In this document: positions 27,414-37,001 of the stretch, in pieces
How positions within the stretch are numbered: the stretch's first letter is position 1
Layout: each line of letters opens with the position of its first letter
NCBI RefSeq assembly: GCF_002844275.1
Contig: NZ_NXGX01000005.1
Span: 62,001-126,000, forward strand
Source of the DNA: Thalassospira lohafexi
Lineage (GTDB): Bacteria > Pseudomonadota > Alphaproteobacteria > Rhodospirillales > Thalassospiraceae
Direction of reading: 5' to 3'
Length of the DNA: 64,000 bases
Translations under genes and position numbers: made by a program
The notes under the pieces: generated by a model
Database searches by the model: none
What the model was told of the DNA's origin: nothing
What the model saw: the letters and a program-made list of their open reading frames with translations, nothing else

Positions 27414-28526
27414 CTATTCGGCGGCGTCGACTTTGAGAACACCGCGGCGAATTTGGTCTTCTTCGATGCTTTCAAACAGCGCACGGAAGTTGCCCTCGCC
27501 AAAGCCTTCGTCGCCTTTGCGCTGAATGAATTCAAAGAAGATCGGCCCGATTACGGTTTTTGAGAAAATTTGCAGCAGGATTTTGGTCATGCCGCCATCA
27601 ATCACCCCTTCGCCGTCAATCAGGATGCCGTGCTGTTTCATCCGCTCAATCGGTTCATCATGACCGTGCACGCGCTCGTGGGATTTTTCGTAATAGGTTT
27701 CCGGCGGACCGGGCATGAATTTAAGTTCATTGGCGGCAAGCTTATCGGTGGCATCGTAAATGCCGTCCGTGCCGACGGCGATATGCTGAATGCCTTCGCC
27801 TTTGTATTTGCGCAGATACTCTTCGATCTGGCTTTTATCGTCGGTCGATTCGTTCAGCGGGATGCGGATTTTACCGCAAGGTGAGGTGATTGCGCGGCTG
27901 ACCAGCCCGGTGATTTTCCCGGCAATGTCAAAGAAATGGATCTGGGTAAAGCCAAACAGATCACGATAGAAATCCCACCATTTATCCATGTTGCCGCGAT
28001 AGACATTATGGGTCAGATGGTCGAGGTAATAGAAGCCGACCCCTTCTGGTTTCGGGTCGCGGTCGCCCAGCCAGTCAAATTCCGCGTCATAGGCCGATCC
28101 GGTTTCGTCATATGTGTCGATGAAATAAATGATGGAGCCGCCGATCCCGACAATGGCTGGCACATCGAGTGTTTTGTCATTGCCGACATAAGGTTCCGCC
28201 CCCTTGGACACCGCATGATCAAAGGCATGCTTGGCATCAACCACGCGCCACGCCATCGAGGGCGCACACGGGCCATGCTTTTGCACAAACGTCATTGCGT
28301 GGCTGCCCGGTTCGGCATTGAGGATGTAGTTGATATCGCCCTGACGCCAGACGGTGATGTTTTTGGTTTTGTGCTTGGCCACCGGCACATAGCCCATGCG
28401 GGTAAACAGGGCTTCAAGTGTTGCGGCGTCTTCATGGGCAAATTCGACAAATTCAAACCCGTCCGTACCGGCGGGATTTTTGTCGGTGATGGTGGCGCGC
28501 GGCGCATCATGGGGGAACGGGCCCAT
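27414..28526 (-). CDS. hpd: 4-Hydroxyphenylpyruvate dioxygenase
   Basis: 370-residue non-haem iron enzyme that turns 4-hydroxyphenylpyruvate into homogentisate, feeding hmgA. Two vicinal-oxygen-chelate domains: the N-terminal one begins GFEFVEFAHEDAATLEALF, the C-terminal catalytic one holds YLDHLTHNV (first iron His), GEGIQHIAVGTDGI (second) and the terminal Glu region FFEFIQRKGDEGFGEGNFRALFES. Start at 28526 is supported by AGAGGAG upstream. Divergent from an Lrp-type regulator across a clear inverted repeat. Confidence 0.96.
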   Translation of the reverse strand: MGPFPHDAPRATITDKNPAGTDGFEFVEFAHEDAATLEALFTRMGYVPVAKHKTKNITVWRQGDINYILNAEPGSHAMTFVQKHGPCAPSMAWRVVDAKHAFDHAVSKGAEPYVGNDKTLDVPAIVGIGGSIIYFIDTYDETGSAYDAEFDWLGDRDPKPEGVGFYYLDHLTHNVYRGNMDKWWDFYRDLFGFTQIHFFDIAGKITGLVSRAITSPCGKIRIPLNESTDDKSQIEEYLRKYKGEGIQHIAVGTDGIYDATDKLAANELKFMPGPPETYYEKSHERVHGHDEPIERMKQHGILIDGEGVIDGGMTKILLQIFSKTVIGPIFFEFIQRKGDEGFGEGNFRALFESIEEDQIRRGVLKVDAAE

Positions 28527-28600
28527 ATGAAGTCTCCTCTGACTGGAATTATTCAATTTCTGATTAATCCAATCGTGCGCCAAACCACGCGCAAAGTGCA

Positions 28601-28633
28601 TGCATTTATGGTTGATTCTGACCCATTAATGCA
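28601..28633. promoter_or_regulatory. Inverted repeat between hpd and lrp-type gene
   Basis: Arms TGCATTTATGG (28601-28611) and CCATTAATGCA (28623-28633) match in 10 of 11 positions with an 11-base spacer. Additional TGCAT boxes flank it (28597-28601 and 28641-28645). Probable binding region of the divergent Lrp-type regulator. Confidence 0.6.
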
Positions 28634-28670
28634 CACATCATGCATAGTTCATCAAAATAGCGCGGATATC

Positions 28671-29141
28671 ATGCAACTTGATAAATTAGACCTTAAATTG
28701 CTGGCCGAACTGCAAAAGGACGGCCGCCTGACCAACAATGACCTGTCTGAGCGGATTGGGCTGTCGGCATCGCAATGTTCGCGCCGTCGTGCGCGGCTTG
28801 AAGATGACAAGGTCATCCGGGGATATCGGGCCGATATCGACCGTCAGAAAATGGGGCTGGGGTTGCTGGTGGTGATATCCGTCACGCTTGCCACCCATAA
28901 CCGCGACAATGCCAAACGGTTTGCAAGGCTTCTGGCCGATTTGCCTGAGGTCCTTGAGGCCTTTTCGCTGACCGGGGAGATGGATTATCACCTTAAGGTC
29001 GCAACACGCGATCTTGCCGCATTGTCGCATTTCGTCAATGAGGTGCTTTTGCCCCATGACTCGGTCCAGCATGTCAAAACATCAATTGTCCTAAACGTGC
29101 TCAAGGATTTCGAGGGGGTGGCTGTTGGTGCGCAAATCTGA
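28671..29141 (+). CDS. Lrp/AsnC-family regulator, probable hpd activator
   Basis: 156 residues. AsnC-type helix-turn-helix at 1-60 (LDLKLLAELQKDGRLTNNDLSERIG, then SASQCSRRRARLEDDKVI), RAM domain from about 68 (LVVISVTLATHNRD to FVNEVLLPHDSVQ). Start set at 28671 (MQLDKLD); a much longer frame open upstream lies antisense to hpd and is not coding. Divergent from hpd, so it likely controls tyrosine degradation, with an aromatic amino acid or keto acid as ligand by inference. Confidence 0.92.
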   Translation: MQLDKLDLKLLAELQKDGRLTNNDLSERIGLSASQCSRRRARLEDDKVIRGYRADIDRQKMGLGLLVVISVTLATHNRDNAKRFARLLADLPEVLEAFSLTGEMDYHLKVATRDLAALSHFVNEVLLPHDSVQHVKTSIVLNVLKDFEGVAVGAQI

Positions 29142-29166
29142 AATTTGACCCGCACGCCCACACGAA

Positions 29167-29196
29167 AAAAGACCGCACCCGAAGGTACGGTCTTTT
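29167..29196. terminator. Intrinsic terminator between lrp-type gene and HAAT operon
   Basis: Stem AAAAGACCG-c-ACC (29167-29179) / GGT-a-CGGTCTTTT (29184-29196) with tetraloop CGAA; A-run and T-run on both sides make it usable from either strand. Confidence 0.85.
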
Positions 29197-29250
29197 CTGT
29201 TTCGAAACTCCCCCTATCCCTGAGCTTCGAACTCCCCCCAAATCAAATCG

Positions 29251-30003
29251 TTAAATCGCAAGATACTGGTCACGCAGTTCTTCGTTATCGAGAACCTCTT
29301 GCGCGGTGCCATCAAAGACGATTTCGCCGCTGTCCATAATGATCGCGCGATCCGCAAGCTTGAGTGCCGCGATGGCATTTTGCTCAACAATGATCGTGGT
29401 GATGCCCAGTTTTTTGACGTTTTGTAGCGTCTTTTCAATTTCCTGAACAATCACCGGTGCCAAGCCTTCGTATGGCTCATCAAGCAACAGAAGCTTGATA
29501 TCGCGGGCAAGTGCCCGGCCAATTGCCAACATCTGCTGTTCACCACCCGAAAGCGTGATGGCTTCCTGTTCCGCCCTTTCGCCAAGACGCGGGAACAGTT
29601 CATAGATGCGTTCAATCGACCAGCCAATCGGCTCGGCAATCTGGGCCAGTTCAAGGTTCTGCTCAACTGTCATGCCCGGAATGATCCGACGATCTTCTGG
29701 CACAAGCTGAAGCCCAAGCTGGGCTGCCTGCCATGCCTTCATGGTGTGAAGCGGCTGATGGTCGAGCCAGATTTCACCTTGCTTGAGTTCCGGGTTCGCC
29801 ATGCGGGCCAGGGCCCGCAAGGTCGAGGTTTTACCCGCCCCGTTTCGCCCCAAAAGGGCCAGGATTTCACCTTCGCGGATGTCGAAGGAAACCCCTTGCA
29901 CGATATAGCTTTCGCCGTAATAGGCATGCAGGTTATGGACCGAGAAAAACGCCGGGTCACCGCCCTGATTGCGAACAGGTTCCGTTTTTGGCACTGCGTT
30001 CAT
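29251..30003 (-). CDS. HAAT-family ABC ATPase (LivF/UrtE type)
   Basis: 250-residue ATPase. Walker A GRNGAGKT at residues 52-59, signature LSGGEQQMLAIGRAL, Walker B KLLLLDEPYEGLAP, switch IIVEQNAIAAL. An N-terminal tail of about 20 residues precedes the domain. Last gene of a five-gene operon in the order receptor, permease, permease, ATPase, ATPase. Its start overlaps the stop of the LivG-type gene by four bases. Confidence 0.93.
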   Translation of the reverse strand: MNAVPKTEPVRNQGGDPAFFSVHNLHAYYGESYIVQGVSFDIREGEILALLGRNGAGKTSTLRALARMANPELKQGEIWLDHQPLHTMKAWQAAQLGLQLVPEDRRIIPGMTVEQNLELAQIAEPIGWSIERIYELFPRLGERAEQEAITLSGGEQQMLAIGRALARDIKLLLLDEPYEGLAPVIVQEIEKTLQNVKKLGITTIIVEQNAIAALKLADRAIIMDSGEIVFDGTAQEVLDNEELRDQYLAI

Positions 30004-30761
30004 ACCGCTTCCCCTCCGAGGTAGGCTTCTTTTACTCTGGGATCATTGCGCACTTCTTCAGGGGTGCCTTCGGCAATAATCGCCCCTTGCGCCAGAACAC
30101 TGATGCGGTCGGCCAAACTGAACACAACATGCATGTCATGTTCAATAATCACCTTGGTCATGCCGCGTTCCTTGATCCTTTGCAGCAGTTCAATCGTGCG
30201 GTTGGTGTCATGGCGCGACATACCGGCAGTCGGTTCATCAAGCAGGAACAGTTTTGGATGCTGGCCCAAGCACATTGCCAGTTCAAGCCGGCGTTTATCG
30301 CCGCGCGACATCGAACTTGCAATCTGATCCTGATGATCAATCAACCCGACATCCTCAAGAAGATGTTCGGCTTGCTCGCGGATTTCATTTTCCGCAAACA
30401 GGCTTTTGAGGAAGCCCATTTTGAATTCACCATCGCGCTTGGCAAAGGCCGGGATCATCACGTTTTGCAACAATGACAAATCCGGGAAGATTTCCGGTGT
30501 CTGAAAGACACGCGCAACCCCAAGCTGGTTAATCTCGTGGGGTTGTTTGCCCGTCAGAACCTCATCACCAAGCAAAACCCGGCCCCGGTTGGGGGCAAGA
30601 CGCCCGACGATCACGTTCAGAAGCGTCGATTTTCCCGCACCGTTCGGACCAATGATAGCATGAACTGTGCCTTCCTTGACCCGAAGATTGATGTCAGACA
30701 ACGCACGCAAACCGCCGAAATTCTTGTCCACATCGGTTACATCAAGAATGTATTCAGACAT
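30000..30761 (-). CDS. HAAT-family ABC ATPase (LivG/UrtD type)
   Basis: 253-residue ATPase. Walker A GPNGAGKST at 38-46, signature MSRGDKRRLELAMCL (SRGD in place of the usual SGGE/SYGE), Walker B KLFLLDEPTAGMS and VIIEHDMHVVFSL. The signature departure from the common form is worth noting but occurs in this branch. It lies three bases after the LivM-type permease gene and is coupled to the LivF-type gene. Confidence 0.92.
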   Translation of the reverse strand: MSEYILDVTDVDKNFGGLRALSDINLRVKEGTVHAIIGPNGAGKSTLLNVIVGRLAPNRGRVLLGDEVLTGKQPHEINQLGVARVFQTPEIFPDLSLLQNVMIPAFAKRDGEFKMGFLKSLFAENEIREQAEHLLEDVGLIDHQDQIASSMSRGDKRRLELAMCLGQHPKLFLLDEPTAGMSRHDTNRTIELLQRIKERGMTKVIIEHDMHVVFSLADRISVLAQGAIIAEGTPEEVRNDPRVKEAYLGGEAV

Positions 30762-30764
30762 CGG

Positions 30765-31928
30765 TCAGGCCTCCTTCGTCGAAGGTTGTTCTTTTTCTTT
30801 GTCCTCTGCGGAGGATGACGAACGGTTGCTCACAAGACGCCAAAGGCGATTGATCCCTTCCATAATGCCACCGGGCAGGAAGATCACGATCAGCATGAAC
30901 ACCAGACCAAGTGTCAGATGCCAGCCATCACCCACAAACAATCCGAGAACCGATGCAACCCCATTGGCCAACCAGTCCGGAAGGAAGGAAAAGGCATTCA
31001 CAAGAACCGTGTCGTTAAAGGCCGACAGGATGTTTTCGAAATACTTGATGATACCCGCCCCAAGCAGCGGACCAATCAGAGTGCCAACACCGCCAAGAAT
31101 GGTGATCAGGACAATCTCACCCGATGCGGTCCATTGCATGCGTTCAGCACCGGCCAACGGATCGGTGACCGCCAGAAGCGATCCAGCAAGCCCGGCATAC
31201 ATGCCCGAGATAACAAAGGCCGTCATCAAATAGGGACGGGTATTATACCCGGTGTATCCCATGCGGCTCTGGTTTGACTTGATCGCACGCAGTTTCAGGC
31301 CAAATGGGGACCGGAAGATGCGCAAATAGATGAAGAACGAAATCAACATCAAGGCCGCACAAATATAGAACCCGGAATAGCCGATACCTTCAATCCCAAA
31401 CAGGTTCGGGGTCGGAAGCGACGCATCAGCCTGAATACCAGCCGCACGATCCAGAATACGCGCATCCCCCTGGGTTAACTGCAGACCGGTTTCACCATTG
31501 GTGATCGGGGTCAGAACAGAATAGGCCAAGTTATAGGACATCTGCGCAAACGCGAGTGTCAGGATCGAGAAGTAAATCCCCGAGCGGCGCAACGAGACAA
31601 ACCCGATGGCCAGCGCAAACAATCCTGACAGCACAGTTCCGAAAATCAACGCCGGAATAACGTTCATCGACAGCAGTTTAAACGACCAGACAGCGGTGTA
31701 AGAACCCACCCCGAGAAAGGCCGCATGGCCAAAGGAAAGATACCCCGTAAGACCAAACAGAATGTTGTAGCCAATGGCGAAGATGCCAAAGATCATGAAT
31801 TTCTGCATCAGGTCAGGATAGGCCGCCCCAAAGGGCTGCAGCCAGATCGGCATGGTCAGGACCACTGCCGACAGAATGACCATGTAAAGGATATCCTGCT
31901 TTGGCGAGACGATTTTTGTGTTTGTCAT
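30765..31928 (-). CDS. HAAT-family ABC permease (LivM/UrtC type)
   Basis: 387-residue permease with about 9-10 membrane segments. [18 protein letters not shown] is the LivM motif; [21 protein letters not shown] near residue 280 is the conserved late loop. The last about 20 residues are charged ([17 protein letters not shown]). One base separates its start from the stop of the other permease. Confidence 0.93.
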   Translation of the reverse strand: MTNTKIVSPKQDILYMVILSAVVLTMPIWLQPFGAAYPDLMQKFMIFGIFAIGYNILFGLTGYLSFGHAAFLGVGSYTAVWSFKLLSMNVIPALIFGTVLSGLFALAIGFVSLRRSGIYFSILTLAFAQMSYNLAYSVLTPITNGETGLQLTQGDARILDRAAGIQADASLPTPNLFGIEGIGYSGFYICAALMLISFFIYLRIFRSPFGLKLRAIKSNQSRMGYTGYNTRPYLMTAFVISGMYAGLAGSLLAVTDPLAGAERMQWTASGEIVLITILGGVGTLIGPLLGAGIIKYFENILSAFNDTVLVNAFSFLPDWLANGVASVLGLFVGDGWHLTLGLVFMLIVIFLPGGIMEGINRLWRLVSNRSSSSAEDKEKEQPSTKEA

Positions 31929-31929
31929 T

Positions 31930-32946
31930 TTAGCTCTCCATCACACCGCGACGACCCATGAGACCACGCGGGCGGGTCAGCAGAATAACGACGGCAACAA
32001 GGTAAATGATGACTTGGTCAATGCCCGGGAAGATATCTTTTACCTCGGTCATGGACGAGAAGGACTGCAAGATACCCAGCAGGAACCCTGCGAGCACCGC
32101 ACCGGGCAAGGAGCCCATCCCCCCGACAACCACCACGACAAATGACAGCACAAGGAAGTCCATCCCCAAATGGTAATCCGGGGGCAGAACCGGCGTATAC
32201 ATGACACCAGCAAGGCCCGCGACCACCGCAGCCATGCCAAACACAATCGTAAAGCGACGTTCGATGTTAATCCCAAGAAGCTCGACCGTTTCCCGGTCGG
32301 CCATCCCGGCACGCACAACCATCCCGTAGGTGGTAAAATGCAGGAACGAGAAAACAAGCCCGATGGTCATCAGCGAGAACGCCAGATAAATCAGACGCCA
32401 CCAAGGATAAACAACCGACTCACCAAGTCCGAACACAGCCCCGATTGCAGCGGAACCGGCAACAATATCCGGTGCCCCCTGCGGGATCGGGTTGGCGCCA
32501 AAGAATGCCTTGATCAGTTCTTGCATCACAATGGCCAGGCCAAAGGTCACAAGGATCTGGTCGGCGTGTGGACGTTTATAGAAATACCGGATCAGACTGC
32601 GTTCCATCACGATGCCGATCAACAACATCACGGGTATCGCAAGAAGGATCGACAACGGTACCGACCAATTGATAATCGCACTACCGGTATCGCCGAACCA
32701 GACTTCAAGGTAAGGCGTTTCCTTGTAGGCGTCAAAGAAGGTCACAGACTCATCTTTGACTCGGACCGAAAGGGTCAGAATTTTTTCGAGTGTTACCGCA
32801 CAAAAGGCGCCCATCATAAAGATGGCACCATGGGCAAAGTTCACCACGCCAAGCGTGCCGAACACCAAAGTCAAGCCAAGTGCGATCAGTGCATAAGCAC
32901 CGCCCTTGTCCAAACCATTGAGAATTTGAAGAAATATAGCGTCCAT
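31930..32946 (-). CDS. HAAT-family ABC permease (LivH/UrtB type)
   Basis: 338-residue permease: [20 protein letters not shown] and [14 protein letters not shown] mark the LivH family; [19 protein letters not shown] is the late loop. Between the second and third segments there is an insert of about 45 residues (around [20 protein letters not shown]) that ordinary LivH proteins of 290-300 residues lack; UrtB-like proteins also carry extra length. A strong hairpin lies between it and the receptor gene. Confidence 0.92.
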   Translation of the reverse strand: MDAIFLQILNGLDKGGAYALIALGLTLVFGTLGVVNFAHGAIFMMGAFCAVTLEKILTLSVRVKDESVTFFDAYKETPYLEVWFGDTGSAIINWSVPLSILLAIPVMLLIGIVMERSLIRYFYKRPHADQILVTFGLAIVMQELIKAFFGANPIPQGAPDIVAGSAAIGAVFGLGESVVYPWWRLIYLAFSLMTIGLVFSFLHFTTYGMVVRAGMADRETVELLGINIERRFTIVFGMAAVVAGLAGVMYTPVLPPDYHLGMDFLVLSFVVVVVGGMGSLPGAVLAGFLLGILQSFSSMTEVKDIFPGIDQVIIYLVAVVILLTRPRGLMGRRGVMES

Positions 32947-33013
32947 CAGTTATCCGCCGCGTATTCGTAAAGGACTTAATGAAAAGACCAAAGAGACCTG
33001 CGTGCTGGCAAAT

Positions 33014-33041
33014 GGGCCGACCATTGGGAAATGGTCGGCCC
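33014..33041 (-). terminator. Hairpin between receptor gene and permease genes
   Basis: Perfect 11-bp stem GGGCCGACCAT (33014-33024) / ATGGTCGGCCC (33031-33041) with a six-base loop. On the minus strand it is followed only by ATTTGCC, so it is either a leaky terminator or a 3'-end protecting structure for the receptor mRNA. Confidence 0.6.
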
Positions 33042-33063
33042 TGCTTGCATTATTTGGACTGTA

Positions 33064-34425
33064 TCAAACCTGATACGGACCCAGTTCCCCACCGAACATG
33101 TCGGCCGGATACTCAACCTGTGCACGCGGCACTTCCTTGACGACTTCAAGAAGGTCAAAGTTGGACTGTGGTTCTTGTTTACCACGTACAACCAGAACGT
33201 CTTTGAAGCACTGATGGTCTTCTGCACGGTACAGGGTCTTGCCGTTACCAGCGCCATCGAACTCGAAACCTTCGAGCTGTTTGATGACTTCCCAAGGGGC
33301 AAACGTACCGGCCATTTCACAGGCATTTGCATATAGCAAAGTCTGGACGTAGCAGGTGTGCGCAGCCTGGGACGGCGGGAAGCCGTATTCCTGACCAAAG
33401 GATTTCACAAAGGCCTGTGAACCTTCATCCTGCAGCGACCAATGCCAGTTGGTGGTACCCAAGATGCCTTTTGCAGCATCGCCAGCACCCTGTGCCATCA
33501 GGCGGGAATACAGCGGAACGACAACTTCGAACTGCTTGCCATTCACCATCTTGTCACGCAGACCAAACTGAACAGCCTGCGTCAGGGAGTTGACCATGTC
33601 CTTACCATAGTGGTTCAGGATCAGGACATCGGCACCAGAGTTCAGAACCGGCGTGATATACTGCGAGAAGTCACCTGCACCAACCGGGGTACGGACCGTG
33701 TTCACAGTTTCCCAACCGATATTCTCGGTTGCGGCTTTGATCGATTCTTCCTGAGTCCAACCCCAAGTGTAATCGGCCGTCAGGTGATAGGCGCGACGAT
33801 CAGCACCATATTCATCCAAAAGAACCGGCGCAATTGCCTGACCAGACATGTAAGCGTTGAAGAAATGGCGGAAGCCATAACGCTTTTTGTCTTTACCCGT
33901 TGTATCGTTCGAGTGGGTCAGACCGGCCATAAAGATCACGCCCATTTCCTGGCAGAGACCCTGAACCGCGACAGCAACGCCCGAGGACGAACCACCGGTA
34001 ATCATCGCAACGTTGTCTTTTTCGATCATGCGTTTTGCCGATGCACGTGCCGCATCGGATTTGGTCTGCGTATCGCCGGTAACGAACTCGACTTTCTTGC
34101 CGAGGATGCCGTTGCCTTTGAGCTCAAGCGGCTTGATGGTATTAAGCATCCCGCCGTCGCCTTCACCATTGAGGTGTTTGACAGCAAGCTGATAGGCACG
34201 AAGTTCATCCGCACCCTCATCGGCATACGGACCCGACTGCGGTACGTTAAAGCCGAGTTTTACGCTGCTTGCGCTGCCCGGGTCGCCGCGGAAAGTCTGG
34301 GCGTGGGCATTCTTGATGAAATGCATCGGGAAAGTGCCGCCGATAAGGGCTGCACCTGTGGTTGCCGCGGATCCCTTAAGGATCGTACGACGTGATACAT
34401 TCAGGATATTCTTGGTCTCCGACAT
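33064..34425 (-). CDS. HAAT-family ABC substrate-binding protein with Tat signal
   Basis: 453-residue receptor. Twin-arginine signal VSRRTILKGSAATTGAALIGG at about residues 10-30, cleavage near AHAQTFRG. The mature part is a two-lobe periplasmic binding protein (KLGFNVPQSGPYADEGADELRA; NGILGKKVEFVTGDTQTK; AMITGGSSSGVAVAV). Start at 34425 rather than the ATG 15 bases upstream, because GGGGAGGA, an excellent ribosome site, lies between them. Close relatives are not plain LivK or UrtA as far as I can judge; the ligand may be a branched-chain amino acid, amide or urea-like compound. The gene is divergent from an ScfR-type regulator. Confidence 0.9.
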   Translation of the reverse strand: MSETKNILNVSRRTILKGSAATTGAALIGGTFPMHFIKNAHAQTFRGDPGSASSVKLGFNVPQSGPYADEGADELRAYQLAVKHLNGEGDGGMLNTIKPLELKGNGILGKKVEFVTGDTQTKSDAARASAKRMIEKDNVAMITGGSSSGVAVAVQGLCQEMGVIFMAGLTHSNDTTGKDKKRYGFRHFFNAYMSGQAIAPVLLDEYGADRRAYHLTADYTWGWTQEESIKAATENIGWETVNTVRTPVGAGDFSQYITPVLNSGADVLILNHYGKDMVNSLTQAVQFGLRDKMVNGKQFEVVVPLYSRLMAQGAGDAAKGILGTTNWHWSLQDEGSQAFVKSFGQEYGFPPSQAAHTCYVQTLLYANACEMAGTFAPWEVIKQLEGFEFDGAGNGKTLYRAEDHQCFKDVLVVRGKQEPQSNFDLLEVVKEVPRAQVEYPADMFGGELGPYQV

Positions 34426-34626
34426 GGTTTTCCTCCCCAATGTCTTGGGATTTGTTTCAGAGAAATCTGAGGCCTATTTTCTGGTTTGTTTTTTTCACGA
34501 CCTGCTAAAACAATGGGGGTGCGTTGAAAATGAATCAACACCTAGTTGATATAGAAGAGTTTTTTTGTAAATATATAGATGGATGCTGTGAAAATTTGTA
34601 AATTTTGTCAAAAATGAGACTTTAGT

Positions 34627-36204
34627 ATGACCCGTCAGGCCCCCATCGGACATCGCATTCGCGGTCGCCGCAAAGATATCGGGATGACCCAGAATGCACT
34701 GGCCAAGACGGCCGGGATTTCGCCGTCGTATCTGAACCTTATCGAACATAACCGACGTTCGATTGGGGGCGGATTGCTGATGCGCATTGCCGAAGCGCTG
34801 AACATTCAGCCCCATACACTGTCAGGGTCGGAAGAAAGTCGTCTCTTATCGGACCTCAGCGAAGCCGCGTCTGATCCGGTGTTTCGCACAACCCCGATTG
34901 AACGCAGCGAATTTCCATCCATGATCGCCGCCGCACCGGGCATGATTGCGGCTTTTCTGTCGCTGTATCGCGCCTATCGCAGCGGGCTGGACAATGTTGA
35001 TGCCCTGTCCGAGCGCCTCAGCCACGATCCATTTTTGACCGAAGCCAGCCACTCAATCCTGACACGGATTACCTCGATCCGATCCGTTGCCGAGATTTTC
35101 AACGATTACGACGACCTTCCCAATGAACAACGCGCGCGCTTTAACGCGACACTGGTGCGTGAATCACAGCGACTGGCCGAATCTGCGACCGAGATTTTCA
35201 ACTTTCTTGAACGCGGTGATGCCGGGCGCCCGGCAACAAGCCCGGCCGAAGAAGTCGATGATCTGCTTAATGACAATGCCAACTACTTCCCGTCGCTTGA
35301 GGATCAGGCCGCGAATATGCGCCCGGCGATTGACCCGGACGGTGGATTGTTCCTGACCGACCTGATCAACTACCTTGAAAGCCATCACAAGATCAGGGTT
35401 GAACGTTTACCTTCTGAAGAATTCCCCACCGGCGGGTTTGAGTGGGATCAGAAAACCAAAACAGTGCGGTTTTCACGCGCACTGCCGATCACGTCCGCAC
35501 GGTTTCAGGCGGCACGCACCATCTGTAGCATCGAGGCGATTGATGCCATCAACGGTGTTCTTGATAAAGCGTCGATCAGCAGCGATGCCGGGCGACATCG
35601 CGCGACCGAGGCTCTGGTGTCTTATTGTGCCGCGGCCCTCTTGTTCCCCTATGAACAGTTTCTTGCCGATGCGCGCACGTTCCGCCATGACATTGAATTG
35701 CTGCAGCAACGCTATGCGGCAAGCTGGGAACAGATTTGCCATAGACTAACAACCTTGCGGCGCACCGGATCGGAAGGCATTCCCTTCCACCTTTTGCGAA
35801 CCGATATTGCCGGTAATATTTCCAAACGGTTTTCAGCATCGGGTTTGCAACTGCCGCGCTATGGCGGGGCCTGCCCGCGCTGGGCGGTGCATGAAGCATA
35901 TCTTGCCCCCGAACGGGTCATTCCACAATTTGTCCGTCTGCCTGACACAAGTGAATATTTGTTTGTCGCGCGTGCACTTCGCACAGGGGCGGGCGGATAC
36001 GGGGTTCCGCAATCGGTTTATTCGGTAATGATTGGCTGTGATACGGCCTTTGCCCATGACGTGGTCTATGCCGATGGGTTACCGCTTGAGCGGGCAGATT
36101 CGGCAATTCCCGTCGGGATATCATGCCGACAATGCCCGCGCGCAGACTGTCGACAGCGGGCGTATGAAATGTCGGACACGGCACTTGTATCGCCCGGCGC
36201 ATAA
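34627..36204 (+). CDS. XRE-family regulator of the ScfR/RamB type (short-chain fatty acid metabolism)
   Basis: 525 residues. XRE helix-turn-helix at about 9-63 (GHRIRGRRKDIGMTQNALAK, GISPSYLNLIEHNRRSIGG). A long middle region includes an IrrE/ImmA-like part (FQAARTICSIEAIDAI, ATEALVSYCAAALLFPYEQFLADA, but without a clear HExxH). The C-terminal DUF2083-like domain starts near FHLLRTDIAGNISKRFSASG and ends in the Cys cluster GISCRQCPRADC. Such regulators govern acetate, propionate and glyoxylate-cycle genes and sense acyl-CoA. It is divergent from the HAAT receptor and precedes a two-component set. AAATTT-GT-AAATTT at 34592-34605 may be its own operator. Confidence 0.85.
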   Translation: MTRQAPIGHRIRGRRKDIGMTQNALAKTAGISPSYLNLIEHNRRSIGGGLLMRIAEALNIQPHTLSGSEESRLLSDLSEAASDPVFRTTPIERSEFPSMIAAAPGMIAAFLSLYRAYRSGLDNVDALSERLSHDPFLTEASHSILTRITSIRSVAEIFNDYDDLPNEQRARFNATLVRESQRLAESATEIFNFLERGDAGRPATSPAEEVDDLLNDNANYFPSLEDQAANMRPAIDPDGGLFLTDLINYLESHHKIRVERLPSEEFPTGGFEWDQKTKTVRFSRALPITSARFQAARTICSIEAIDAINGVLDKASISSDAGRHRATEALVSYCAAALLFPYEQFLADARTFRHDIELLQQRYAASWEQICHRLTTLRRTGSEGIPFHLLRTDIAGNISKRFSASGLQLPRYGGACPRWAVHEAYLAPERVIPQFVRLPDTSEYLFVARALRTGAGGYGVPQSVYSVMIGCDTAFAHDVVYADGLPLERADSAIPVGISCRQCPRADCRQRAYEMSDTALVSPGA

Positions 36205-36357
36205 CCACACGTATTTGGCAGGATCCTTGCAATTTTAACGCACATTTACCCCCTGACTGATCGCATGAACCATACCACCCCAAAGTAGCATTATAATTCG
36301 ATCAGTTAGCGGTTAGGATTGGCCTCATAAAATGCGAAGAATCGGGGAGAACGTCCT

Positions 36358-36741
36358 TTGAACAAGAGACCCAAGGTCCTGATCGCCGAAGATGAGGAAA
36401 CCATTGTTGAATCGCTTAGCTTTCTGATGGAAAAAGAAGGCTATGATGTCAGTGTGGCCACAGATGGCCAAACTGCGATTAAAATGATCGCCCGCGACAT
36501 TCCCGACATGGTGCTCCTTGATGTCATGATGCCCGGCTGTGACGGGTTTGAAGTCGTGCGCGCCGTGCGCGCCGATCCGAAAACCAAACCAATCCCGATC
36601 ATGATGCTAACGGCCAAAACACGCGAAGTCGACCGGCGCAAGGGATTGGAACTTGGCGTTGATGACTTTGTCACCAAACCCTTTTCGACCCGCGATGTCG
36701 TATCACGGGTCAAGGCCCTGCTTGAACGAACGGAATGCTAA
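36358..36741 (+). CDS. Single-domain response regulator
   Basis: 127-residue CheY-like receiver with no output domain. Acidic pair EDEE, phospho-acceptor Asp55 in VLLDVMMPG, Thr in MMLTAKT and Lys in FVTKPFS are all present. The start is TTG, supported by GGGGAGA eight bases before it. It precedes a small membrane protein and a symporter-type histidine kinase, so it probably takes phosphate from that kinase and acts by protein contact. Confidence 0.92.
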   Translation: MNKRPKVLIAEDEETIVESLSFLMEKEGYDVSVATDGQTAIKMIARDIPDMVLLDVMMPGCDGFEVVRAVRADPKTKPIPIMMLTAKTREVDRRKGLELGVDDFVTKPFSTRDVVSRVKALLERTEC

Positions 36742-36774
36742 CGCACCCTTCCCCCGATTGGCAGGAGCCCCATC

Positions 36775-36996
36775 ATGACCCCACCACGCAGATTGACTGA
36801 ACGGGCATTTGTTTTGGTACTTGCCGCGTTTTTTGCATGGATACCGCCCTTGGTGGGGGTCTTTTCCCTTGATGGGCAAATCTTTGGTCTGCCGATCCTG
36901 TTTGTGTATTTCTTTGCCGGATGGGCTGTCCTGATTGCACTTTGCGCCATTCTCACCCGCTCGTTGCGTAAAGTCGCCCAGTCAGAGAGGCCATAG
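36775..36996 (+). CDS. Small two-segment membrane protein
   Basis: 73 residues. Two hydrophobic segments at about 10-32 and 38-62 with a basic N-terminus and a charged C-terminal tail. GGCAGGAG before the ATG is a good ribosome site. Its place six bases before a symporter-domain kinase and its size recall the DUF4212/DUF485-like small partners of sodium:solute symporters, but the sequence match is not strong enough to name it. Probably a helper subunit of the next protein. Confidence 0.75.
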   Translation: MTPPRRLTERAFVLVLAAFFAWIPPLVGVFSLDGQIFGLPILFVYFFAGWAVLIALCAILTRSLRKVAQSERP

Positions 36997-37001
36997 ACTA
37001 T

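Noticed and set aside
27936..28670. Long open frame continuing upstream of the Lrp-type gene at 28671
   Set aside because: It is antisense to hpd, which has clear family motifs. The Lrp protein begins normally at 28671.
29251..34425. Naming the operon urtABCDE
   Set aside because: Gene order fits, but the Tat-type receptor and lack of urea genes make the substrate uncertain, so only the HAAT family is stated.
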